From JAPLST01 sp964397565 (GTDB lineage Bacteria; Auribacterota; UBA3054; JAPLST01): a stretch of DNA of 31,375 bases. Location of the stretch: positions 1 to 31,375 of the forward strand of contig CAYNJC010000046.1 in assembly GCA_964397565.1 (NCBI GenBank). The letters are read 5' to 3'. The first letter of the stretch is position 1. The number at the start of each line of letters is the position of its first letter. A program made the translations under genes and the position numbers. The notes below the pieces were generated by a model. That model made no database searches, had not been told where the DNA came from, and saw only the letters and a program-made list of their open reading frames with translations. Positions 25,301 to 31,375 of this stretch are shown here, one piece after another.

Positions 25301-28300
25301 GTCAAGGCCAAGCCCCCGTTGACAGCATAGGCATCATCGTTGGCAACCGGTGCATCATTGACCGGTTGCACCGCCAGAACCACTTCGGCCGGCCGGCTCC
25401 GCAGCGCGCCAGATCTGGCACGGTAGGTAAACGTATCCGTGCCGTTGAAATTCGTGGCGGGCCGGTAGTTCAGCGTGCCACTCCCGCTCAAGATCAGCGT
25501 GCCGTGTGACGGATTGCTTTCCACCACGGCCTGCAACGGACTCGGTCCAACGTCGTTGGTCAACACGCCCGGCGCAAAAACGAGGAGCACGGTGTCTTCG
25601 GTGGCAGAGTAGGTGTCATTGGATGCCACGACGGTCGCCAGCGCGTACTCGTCCGCGCCAATGTCGGGATTCGTGCCATAGGGGCGGTAGTCCGTATCAT
25701 AGTCGCCGCGCAGGGACGGGAACTGGCTCAGGAATGTGCTTTCGCCACGGTTCACGGCCGGCGACGTGCTGACGATGTGGTAGTTGCCCTGCACGCCGGT
25801 GGGCTCGAAGCGGACATTGATATTGTTGCCCGCCTCATCCACGGTCGCGGCGGCCATGAGTGCATTGGTGTAGCCCGCCATGAACAGCGGATTGGTTGCC
25901 AGATTCGAGGAATCGTAGCCCGTCACACTCGTCAGAATGCAGTTGCGCGGATTGAGCGGCATGCCGGCGGGTGAGCCAATGTCGCGGTACGGGGTGCCCG
26001 GGTTAGGTTTGAGATTCTGCGCAACGCCATCAAAGTAGAACGAGCGATTGTGCCAGATGATCGTGTCGTAGAGGGTCGGATTCGAGTAGGTCTGGCCCGA
26101 CGCGGCCGCCAGCGTGGCGTTGTGAGGATACGCAACGATGCCCGCGCCCTGCGGGGTCGAGTTGGTTGCGCCGGTCGGGAACGCAGACTTGGCGGTCGCC
26201 GCGCTGTCGTTGTTGGCCACCGTGTTGAAAATGATCCGCGCCCGCGTGACGTCGGTCAGCGAGATGCCGCCTGCCGCATAGCCCGCCACGTTGTTGACAA
26301 TAATATTGTTGAAGAGGTCCAGCGTGTACCAGTTGACCGGATTGGCACTGGCTATGACATCGTCGCCGTTCACGCCGTTGAGGCAGATGCCGCCACCATT
26401 GCCCGAGCCGGCAAGGTTGCCCTGGATCAGGTTGCCCTCGATCGCCACGGAGCCCGAGCCCGTGTTGCCGCCGGCCGCCACGGCCTCGCCGCCGATATAG
26501 ATGCCGCCGCCGTCGCCGCCCACCGCCGTCCCGAAAAATACTTCGTTGTTGCGGATCACGTTCCGCGCAATCAGGCCGCCCGCGCTCACGCCCGTGTGGC
26601 CGATGCCGCCGCCGTTGCCGCGGCAGAAATTGCCCAAGATCCAATTATCGAGGATACGGTAGCCAGTCGCGCCAGTGTTGATCGCCACGCCGCCAGCGCC
26701 GTTGATGCCCCCGTTCTTTAGGATCTGGTTGCCCTGAATGGTCACGTTCTGATTGTCAAAGACAGTGCCCGCATTGTCCAATTGGCCGAGCGAGATGCCG
26801 CCGCAGAAGGTGCCTTGGTTGCCATCCAGCCGGTTATTGCTGATGCGCAGACGGTGGGCATACATATACACCTGGATGCCGCCGCCGGAAATTGAGCCGC
26901 GGATGGTGAAGCCGTCAATCCGCGACGGGGCCGCGTTGAAGCCGGTGCTGCTCGTGCCGAACGCGGTGAAGCCCGGATTGTCGCTGGTGACAAATGGATC
27001 GCTGCCGAGAATGCTGAGCACCTTTGCATGCCAGGTCGCCAGGCGGCTGGGTGGCGTCGGATTGGCGTACACCAAGGAGGCTGCACCGGCGCCTTGCACG
27101 CGCACCGGCTTGTAGACTATCGGATTCTCATTGTAGACGCCCGGCCCGACCAGGATCAAGTCGCCCGGCAGTGCGGCATCAATGGCTTCTTGAATGGGAT
27201 CGGGCAGTGGATCAGCCTGCGTCGGCGTGCGCGGCACCACCTGATGCAGCGCACCAACGCCACCGTACGTCAGCGTGACACCGATCGGCGAGACAAGGCC
27301 ACTGTCGCGCCGCGTTACCATCAGCCGGCCTTCGGTGCCGGCAAATATGGTGGCGTTCAGTCTGGCCTTGATGACATTGGTGCTCCAGGAGACGATCGTC
27401 AGGGGCAGCCCCTCGATCGTCACCGTGCCCGCGTTGGTGCCAAAGCCATAGTCGCGGACAATCATGCTCGAACTACCAAACGGCATGGCCGGGTCGGGCA
27501 CGGGCGTCGGCCCCATGGCGGTGATGACGAGCACCTGCGCCGTGCTGGTAACGTACGGGCCGACGAAGCCGGCGGTTCCGTTGGTGACAGACCAGATGAC
27601 CGGTGTTTTGTCCGGCGGCTCGACATCCAATTGATTGTTCGGATAGCCGACAAAGCCGGCGATGGGCACGATCGGCGTGTCGGCATACAGCACCGTGCCG
27701 GGATAGTAGTGCAGCGTCCAGGGCGTCGTACTGAAGTTCGCATTGTAGAACGGATCGGGTATCCGCCGCCGGCCCGTTGGATCGGTCGGATCGGCCATGG
27801 TTGGATCGTTCAGGATGATCGTCAGCATGTTGGGCGCCACGCCACTCGGCGCGGGAATGTTGACGCTGTAGGTCGAGGGCACCAAGGCGTTGTAGGTGCC
27901 GAATTCGTCTGAATAGACATGCGCGACTTCGTTGTCGGCCCAGTCACGGATCGAGATGGGCAGCCAGCCGGGCGAGCCCTTCTCGCCGTAGATCGGGCTG
28001 AAGGCGTTGAACTCGGCGGTCAAATCGTTCAGTACAAAACCGACCACACGCGTCGCTTTCGGCACCTCAGTGTACATGTTGAAGTCCGCACCGGCATTGC
28101 GGCCGTCTGCAACCCGCACCCATTTCATGTCCGCCAGCGGCCGCGTCTCGCCCGCAAACGGCGCGGCTATCTTCTGATCCGGAAACAGCGTCAGGTACGG
28201 CGGCACGATGTGCAATGGATCGCCATTGTTGGTCGTGCCCACGCAAACCGGCGCCAGCGCCATGAGGCTTGGTTGATAGGCATCGCCAAAGACAACATTG

Positions 28301-30636
28301 AAGCTCTCCTCCTTCTGAATCTCGTAGCCGGGAGGTGGGACGCCCTGGACAATATACATGCCGGGCGGCAAGCCATCCACTTCATTGGTCGTGTTGACCA
28401 TGCCGCCGGGGAAGTACGAGACGAACGCATAGCCGCCATCAAACACACCCGGCCGGATCTGGTTCCAGGTGCTGTAGTTGTCGCTGCCAATGATCGCCTT
28501 GCCCAGCACCACCGGCGGACTCATCTGGATCGAGCCGGCCGGCTTGTTGTCGTCCGTGCTGTCGGTCCACACAATCTGAAGGGCGTCGCCGACATCGAAG
28601 ACGCCATTGGTGTTGTGGTCAACATCTTCCGGGCCTCGCGTACCGCCGTCTGCCCAGCCCAGCGGATAGTTGTCCACGTCCGCCTGCGTAACGCTGCCGC
28701 TGCCGTCGAGATCGTCAATGATCTGGTCGGCATTCGCATCCTGATACAACACCACCTCGACGCGCGGTATGCCGGGCTCCCACGGCTCGCCCACGGCGTT
28801 GCGCGGATCCTCCTCTGCCCGGGTCGTGCTGTAGTACGCGATGCCCGCAATCCCGCCGTTCTCGCCGGCGGAATACTCGGTCTTGCCCCAGTCAATACGA
28901 TTGTTCTGGTTCAGATATAGTTGCATCGCCTCGAGCAGCAGCGGGAACGGCCCGTCCTCCGTCTTGCTCAGGTTGTTGCCTGTGTTGGGATTGTTGACTG
29001 GGATCGGTGCGCCCGCGCCGTTGGTGAGAACGACGCCGGTCACGGGATCAGTCTCATATTGCGGCTGCGGATTACGCACGCCTTCCGAGGGCATGTCCCA
29101 GCCGTCGTCCGGCGGGATGAAGCCGCCGGCATCAATAACTGCGGTCATACCACTGGGTTTGTAACGGCTATAGTCCACCTCCGCCACCAGCCACTTGAAA
29201 AACGGGAACACCTCGGTCATGCCGTAGCCACCGCCGGCATCGGTCGTCGTCGACATGTAGATCGTGCCGTCGCGGTAGCGCAAGTTGACCACCTGCGACG
29301 GTATCCCGTTCTCACCCTCATCCTTGAAACCGTTGGTGTTGGCATCGTAGAAGACGCTGCCCTCGAAGGTGCCGAACCAGCGGTAGGAAAGGACGTTACC
29401 CAGGTTCTGCACGCCGGACACCGTGCTCGTCACGATGATCGTGTAGAACCCGAACAGTGCGTCCAGCGGCGTGTCCCACGTCACCAACTGGTAGGTGCCC
29501 GGCGGCACGTTCGTGATCGCAAAGGTGCCGTCGGCATTGCACGGCGCGGCATACAACCCGCGGCCCGCTGCGTTCAGCGCGCCAACTTCGTTCAAGCCCA
29601 CCCAGGCCTCGCCCACCGGCGGCCCCGCGGCAAATAACTGGTTGTTCGGCGGGGCGCCGAAATGGTTGAAAATGTTCGTGCCCGTCAGTGTCACATTACT
29701 GGCTGAAGCGGGCGGCGGATTGGTGCCCCACAGAGTCTTCTGCGGATCCACAAAGCCGAATAACACGTGATAGGACCCAACGCCGAAGCCCTCGAGGAAA
29801 ATGGCCGGCTCGTTGGCCGCCACCCAGGCGTCAATGGTCGGCGTCCCTTCAATCGTGGCGGTCTGATGCCACAAACCGTTGGCATGCATCGACGCGTGGC
29901 CGTTGGCCCAACTGCTGCCGCTGGGCGGAATCGCCTTGACGCCAAACTTGCCCATGGGAATGTATTTGATCAGCGCCTTGCCGCCCGCATCGGTGATGAT
30001 ATTTCCGCTGCCCATCTGCGCCACCACATAGTTCCCTTCACCATCCGTGATGAACTCGCCCAGCGAATTGGTCGTGTAGGTTGTCCCCAGCGGATTGCCG
30101 AACACATCCACCATGATCGGCCCGCCTAACACGTCCGCAAGCACAATGTGAAATCCGGCCAGCCCTTCTTCCGCGGCATCCGCCACATTGTTGATCGCAT
30201 TGTTGTCATTAAACACAAAGACCGACAACTGCGCCGTCGGCAGCGGGTGCTTGTTCAAGGTCACGACGACATTCGTCTGGCCGGCGGCCACGGTCTGCCC
30301 ACCCAGCGAGTACCCGTCGGCCATCACGGAGACGACGTAGCGCCGGGCGGCGTCCGGCGCCGTGATCATCGCCGTGCTGGTCGCGTTGCTACCCGTCGCG
30401 CGCACCGGCGCGTGGCTTTCATGGATCACCAGCGAAATGCTGTCGTTGGTCGGCACGCCCGGCACGGTCAGCGTCGTGTTGTCCTCTTCCAGCAGCCAGC
30501 GGAAGTCGCTCACCGCCGCGCCATCGGTGTCCTGCACCGCCAGCGTGAACGTGTTGCTCGCCCGCGCGACGGGCAGCGGCAGCGCCAGCGCACACAGTAA
30601 AATCAAATTGCGAAACGTGGGTGAAGAAACGTTCAT
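22318..30636 (-). CDS. Giant secreted fusion: beta-helix, cadherin-like, vanadium haloperoxidase-like and multicopper oxidase domains
   Basis: This 2772-residue protein uses the ATG at 30636 (AAGGA 8 nt upstream); an ATG three codons earlier has no spacer. Order: signal peptide (1-27); Cna-B/SdrD-like modules (to about 1140; e.g. GSVFYDANTNGFKDEGENG near 420) with EF-hand/dockerin-like DANADQIIDDLDGSGSV near 631; right-handed beta-helix (about 1145-1665); two cadherin-like repeats (about 1669-1850); CARDB-like domain (about 1856-1975); vanadium-haloperoxidase/PAP2 domain (about 1982-2435) with Lys2263, Arg2270, Ser2306-Ala2307-His2308, Arg2358 and His2364; multicopper-oxidase module (about 2440-2772) with HFHG (His2505, His2507), YHCHVEATEHMEMGM (His2547, Cys2548, His2549, His2555) and PMINGRGYPDT. 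The vanadate-site spacing equals that of chloroperoxidase, but the SGH Gly is Ala. It leads the operon. The substrate is unknown; a surface oxidase or halogenating role is inferred. Confidence 0.88.
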   Translation of the reverse strand: MNVSSPTFRNLILLCALALPLPVARASNTFTLAVQDTDGAAVSDFRWLLEEDNTTLTVPGVPTNDSISLVIHESHAPVRATGSNATSTAMITAPDAARRYVVSVMADGYSLGGQTVAAGQTNVVVTLNKHPLPTAQLSVFVFNDNNAINNVADAAEEGLAGFHIVLADVLGGPIMVDVFGNPLGTTYTTNSLGEFITDGEGNYVVAQMGSGNIITDAGGKALIKYIPMGKFGVKAIPPSGSSWANGHASMHANGLWHQTATIEGTPTIDAWVAANEPAIFLEGFGVGSYHVLFGFVDPQKTLWGTNPPPASASNVTLTGTNIFNHFGAPPNNQLFAAGPPVGEAWVGLNEVGALNAAGRGLYAAPCNADGTFAITNVPPGTYQLVTWDTPLDALFGFYTIIVTSTVSGVQNLGNVLSYRWFGTFEGSVFYDANTNGFKDEGENGIPSQVVNLRYRDGTIYMSTTTDAGGGYGMTEVFPFFKWLVAEVDYSRYKPSGMTAVIDAGGFIPPDDGWDMPSEGVRNPQPQYETDPVTGVVLTNGAGAPIPVNNPNTGNNLSKTEDGPFPLLLEAMQLYLNQNNRIDWGKTEYSAGENGGIAGIAYYSTTRAEEDPRNAVGEPWEPGIPRVEVVLYQDANADQIIDDLDGSGSVTQADVDNYPLGWADGGTRGPEDVDHNTNGVFDVGDALQIVWTDSTDDNKPAGSIQMSPPVVLGKAIIGSDNYSTWNQIRPGVFDGGYAFVSYFPGGMVNTTNEVDGLPPGMYIVQGVPPPGYEIQKEESFNVVFGDAYQPSLMALAPVCVGTTNNGDPLHIVPPYLTLFPDQKIAAPFAGETRPLADMKWVRVADGRNAGADFNMYTEVPKATRVVGFVLNDLTAEFNAFSPIYGEKGSPGWLPISIRDWADNEVAHVYSDEFGTYNALVPSTYSVNIPAPSGVAPNMLTIILNDPTMADPTDPTGRRRIPDPFYNANFSTTPWTLHYYPGTVLYADTPIVPIAGFVGYPNNQLDVEPPDKTPVIWSVTNGTAGFVGPYVTSTAQVLVITAMGPTPVPDPAMPFGSSSMIVRDYGFGTNAGTVTIEGLPLTIVSWSTNVIKARLNATIFAGTEGRLMVTRRDSGLVSPIGVTLTYGGVGALHQVVPRTPTQADPLPDPIQEAIDAALPGDLILVGPGVYNENPIVYKPVRVQGAGAASLVYANPTPPSRLATWHAKVLSILGSDPFVTSDNPGFTAFGTSSTGFNAAPSRIDGFTIRGSISGGGIQVYMYAHRLRISNNRLDGNQGTFCGGISLGQLDNAGTVFDNQNVTIQGNQILKNGGINGAGGVAINTGATGYRILDNWILGNFCRGNGGGIGHTGVSAGGLIARNVIRNNEVFFGTAVGGDGGGIYIGGEAVAAGGNTGSGSVAIEGNLIQGNLAGSGNGGGICLNGVNGDDVIASANPVNWYTLDLFNNIIVNNVAGYAAGGISLTDVTRARIIFNTVANNDSAATAKSAFPTGATNSTPQGAGIVAYPHNATLAAASGQTYSNPTLYDTIIWHNRSFYFDGVAQNLKPNPGTPYRDIGSPAGMPLNPRNCILTSVTGYDSSNLATNPLFMAGYTNALMAAATVDEAGNNINVRFEPTGVQGNYHIVSTSPAVNRGESTFLSQFPSLRGDYDTDYRPYGTNPDIGADEYALATVVASNDTYSATEDTVLLVFAPGVLTNDVGPSPLQAVVESNPSHGTLILSGSGTLNYRPATNFNGTDTFTYRARSGALRSRPAEVVLAVQPVNDAPVANDDAYAVNGGLALTVPAPGVLANDTDVDHDPLSAVLFAGADNGALTLNPDGSFTYTPDPGFEGVDTFYYTASDGLTNSNLAVVVLTVTLPLPDFAVTEISLVPQVVTNGGTFSAHVKVRNQGQTNGVAGGLSVWRDQPGANVPPGTPEDAFATLGSLAVGASTTVVFSALSAPAIPTPGADQYLPTFRAFADSANSQAELNEINNQLTQLYQVVRYAGNPPAQNAVTNGTLVAQDVVTIWNLIALEMVKTNAQMAPVAARTLAMTHGAMYDAVNAIEMTHSPYRSLARFWDACSREAAAAAAAHTVLSGIYTTQVAYLNVALSNSLALVADGVAKTNGIMLGVDIGQQMLAWRAPDMMTMMMTNYTAGTNPGDWRPTPPGYMPPMMPHWGMATPFAMMDGMQFRPPPPPELDSAVYSADFDEVKAIGALVSSNRTLAQSQAVMFWTDMPGTVTTAGRWNQIARYTAAQRTNSLSDNARLFALLNIGLADAGIAAWDAKYYYNRWRPIAAIREAATDGNPATVADTNWTPMITTPAFPEYVSAHSTFSAAAAGVLAGFFGTDTIVFAVNEYMNPMLQRYYGSFSEAANEAGVERVWGGLHFSYGNEQGLALGYALGQYAAATFFHHSMYPPDNDGIDTDGDGNVSNDVNYVHLAAGDGFAKMADGNELYCFGFSDQTLTALVHGDMDSGHTAPPMVMMNGMLKANICAPTIVLKEGQRVYLDLSNVGMIMRPDLFDPHTVHFHGFPNAAPIFDGEPMASVSINMGSTFRYYYEIVEPGTFMYHCHVEATEHMEMGMLGSLYVLPKQNNLPDGTILGSFVHHKGFTYAYDDGDGSTYYDLDCPIQLTGFDRNFHEQHIAVQPLPFWSLHESYPMINGRGYPDTTVPGPLYNATADNESQKVSALVRAAPGQKILLRVSNLSIADFHSLTVLGIPMQVIGKDARLQRSTSGMNLYYKTTSVTLGGGESYDLLLDTTGIAPGSYFMYNTRLNHLSNDQEDYGGMMTEIVIE

Positions 30637-30708
30637 AGCTGTCATCCTTGCGCGTAATACTCGCTGAATGAAGGAACTGATTGCCCTTGCATGATTTCTA
30701 CAGTGGAG

Positions 30709-30741
30709 CGGCAGGCTGCTTTTTTTGCTGCCGGCCTGCCG
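30709..30741 (-). promoter_or_regulatory. Hairpin in the leader of the giant oxidase gene
   Basis: CGGCAGGC (30709-30716) and GCCTGCCG (30734-30741) are perfect arms around a 17-nt loop containing seven consecutive Ts on the plus strand (As in the mRNA). It lies in the roughly 160-nt leader between the promoter at 30806-30834 and the start at 30636. It could influence mRNA stability or translation. I see no known riboswitch fold. Confidence 0.45.
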
Positions 30742-30805
30742 TTACCGGGGCGGTGTGCTGGTGTGGTGCATCTCATGTCATGCGCTTTCATGATCATCAG
30801 GTACC

Positions 30806-30834
30806 ATTATACCATATTGTTGGTTACATGTCAA
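30806..30834 (-). promoter_or_regulatory. Perfect consensus sigma70 promoter of the oxidase operon
   Basis: On the minus strand TTGACA (30829-30834) and TATAAT (30806-30811) are separated by exactly 17 bp. Both hexamers match the consensus at every base. The predicted start of transcription (about 30799) leaves a leader of about 160 nt before the giant gene. It is the only strong promoter seen ahead of the five genes down to 16987. Confidence 0.9.
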
Positions 30835-30942
30835 GTACCACTTGGTTTCATGGCCAACATAGTGCATAGAGCATATCAAATCTGTGGTGGCGTGTCAATA
30901 CTCCGCTCGATCGTACGCAAAAATTATTTTGGTAGTTTTACA

Positions 30943-31065
30943 ATGAGTAAAAGCGTCAATGAGATAGGGGAAATTCTTTCGCAGCGAAATAATTTATTTC
31001 TAATGTACGGCTCTTTTTCCTATCTTCGCGGTGACATTTCTGCGCGCTGCCAGTTTTCGTACTAA
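30943..31065 (+). CDS. Possible 40-residue protein, unrecognised
   Basis: The frame begins MSKSVNEIGEILSQRNNLFL and ends in a TAA that belongs to the left terminus of repeat copy 3 (TACTAATGA). Its base composition is AT-rich, unlike the rest of the window. No ribosome-binding site is seen. It may be the truncated start of a gene cut by the repeat, or chance. Confidence 0.2.
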   Translation: MSKSVNEIGEILSQRNNLFLMYGSFSYLRGDISARCQFSY

Positions 31066-31186
31066 TGAGAGCGCTTTCTACGTTGCAGTGTACTTGTAGC
31101 CGCCCGCGGTGAGGGCGGCTTCTGCAGCCGCGGTCAGCGCCCGCGGCCACAATTGGCATGACACCAAGCAAGCGCATTCATTAGTA
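31060..31186. repeat. Dispersed hairpin repeat, copy 3 (complete, 127 bp)
   Basis: Terminal inverted repeats are TACTAATGAGAGCGCTT (31060-31076) and AAGCGCATTCATTAGTA (31170-31186). Hairpin 1 has 8-bp arms AGCCGCCC (31098-31105) and GGGCGGCT (31113-31120) with loop GCGGTGA. Hairpin 2 has 7-bp arms GCCGCGG (31127-31133) and CCGCGGC (31141-31147) with loop TCAGCGC. The two loops are complementary to each other at six of seven positions. This copy lacks the 40-bp enlargement of copy 2 and best shows the basic unit. Confidence 0.9.
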
Positions 31187-31188
31187 AC

Positions 31189-31308
31189 AGCTTCGCGGAG
31201 CGGGGGCCGCTCCCCTCCGCACCGCTGGCGGGATCCACGCCACCTGCGCCGCCCAAGCAGGAACTGCTGCTCGCGGAGATTCGCGACATTCTTAAGACCA
31301 AGGCGTAA
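31189..31308 (+). pseudogene. mscL: 3' remnant of mscL (large-conductance mechanosensitive channel)
   Basis: The frame ends PPAPPKQELLLAEIRDILKT then KA and stop (31240-31308). This matches the cytoplasmic C-terminal helix of MscL, where a Pro/Ala-rich linker leads into a KEEVLLTEIRDLLK-type helix. The two membrane helices and the rest of the channel are missing: upstream the frame runs straight into repeat copy 3. Residues from about 31189 to 31239 probably come from repeat-associated sequence. It is enclosed by repeat copies 3 and 4. The family call rests on about 20 residues. Confidence 0.5.
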
Positions 31309-31322
31309 CGCCCGGCGCAGCC

Positions 31323-31375
31323 TACTAATGAGAGCGCTTTCTACGTTGCAGTGTACTTGTAGCCGCCCGCGGTGA
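31323..31375. repeat. Dispersed hairpin repeat, copy 4 (right end outside window)
   Basis: It begins with TACTAATGAGAGCGCTTTC and is identical to copy 3 (31060-31112) over the 53 bases visible before the window ends. It starts 14 bp after the mscL-remnant stop. Confidence 0.88.

Noticed and set aside
1..31375. tRNA, rRNA or known riboswitch
   Set aside because: I found no cloverleaf, conserved rRNA stretch or recognisable riboswitch core in the non-coding gaps by eye; a covariance search could still find one.

Overview
The window is a high-GC bacterial chromosome segment. By eye the coding regions are GC-rich, with one AT-rich strip near 30.8-31.06 kb. The gene content points to the PVC superphylum, most likely a Kiritimatiellota/Verrucomicrobiota-type bacterium: a long PPi-dependent phosphofructokinase, GH2 and GH4 glycosidases, a PEP-CTERM-type surface protein, very long secreted beta-helix/cadherin proteins, and a protocadherin-like Gly/Asn-rich secreted protein. 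The lineage is an inference; there is no rRNA or other marker here.

Layout. (A) 1-438: the right end of a hairpin-rich dispersed repeat, then a promoter. (B) 439-5807, plus strand: proS, an orphan 2-oxoacid:acceptor oxidoreductase gamma subunit, argJ and a GH2 glycosidase, closely spaced. (C) 5808-6947: a hairpin, a second type of inverted-repeat element, and a minus-strand lipoprotein of DUF4410 type. (D) 6948-7401: a full copy of the first repeat abutting the 3' remnant of a cation/proton antiporter gene. (E) 10871 to 7486, minus strand: a secreted SnoaL/DUF4440-like protein, a Gly-rich secreted protein and a PPK2 polyphosphate kinase behind a good sigma70-type promoter. (F) 11303-11887, minus: a secreted protein made of thirteen 11-residue LEA-like repeats, with a strong terminator. 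(G) 16126 to 12118, minus: a thioredoxin-TPR protein lacking the N-terminal active-site cysteine, PPi-PFK and a GH4 alpha-galactosidase-type enzyme, behind a near-consensus promoter. (H) 16274-16867, plus: a MobA/MocA-like nucleotidyltransferase. (I) 30636 to 16987, minus: a five-gene operon behind a perfect TTGACA-17-TATAAT promoter, encoding a 2772-residue secreted giant, two further cupredoxin/multicopper-oxidase-like proteins, a PEP-CTERM protein and a small secreted protein. (J) 31060-31375: two more repeat copies flanking an mscL 3' remnant.

The most striking item is operon I. Its first gene joins Cna-B/SdrD-like modules, a right-handed beta-helix, cadherin-like and CARDB-like modules, a vanadium-haloperoxidase-type domain (vanadate ligands in the canonical spacing, but Gly changed to Ala in the SGH motif) and a C-terminal multicopper-oxidase module. 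I read this as an extracellular, surface-associated oxidase system combining vanadium and copper chemistry. The second notable item is the repeat family: its copies sit at gene ends or gene-tail remnants and show a compensatory base-pair change in a hairpin stem.
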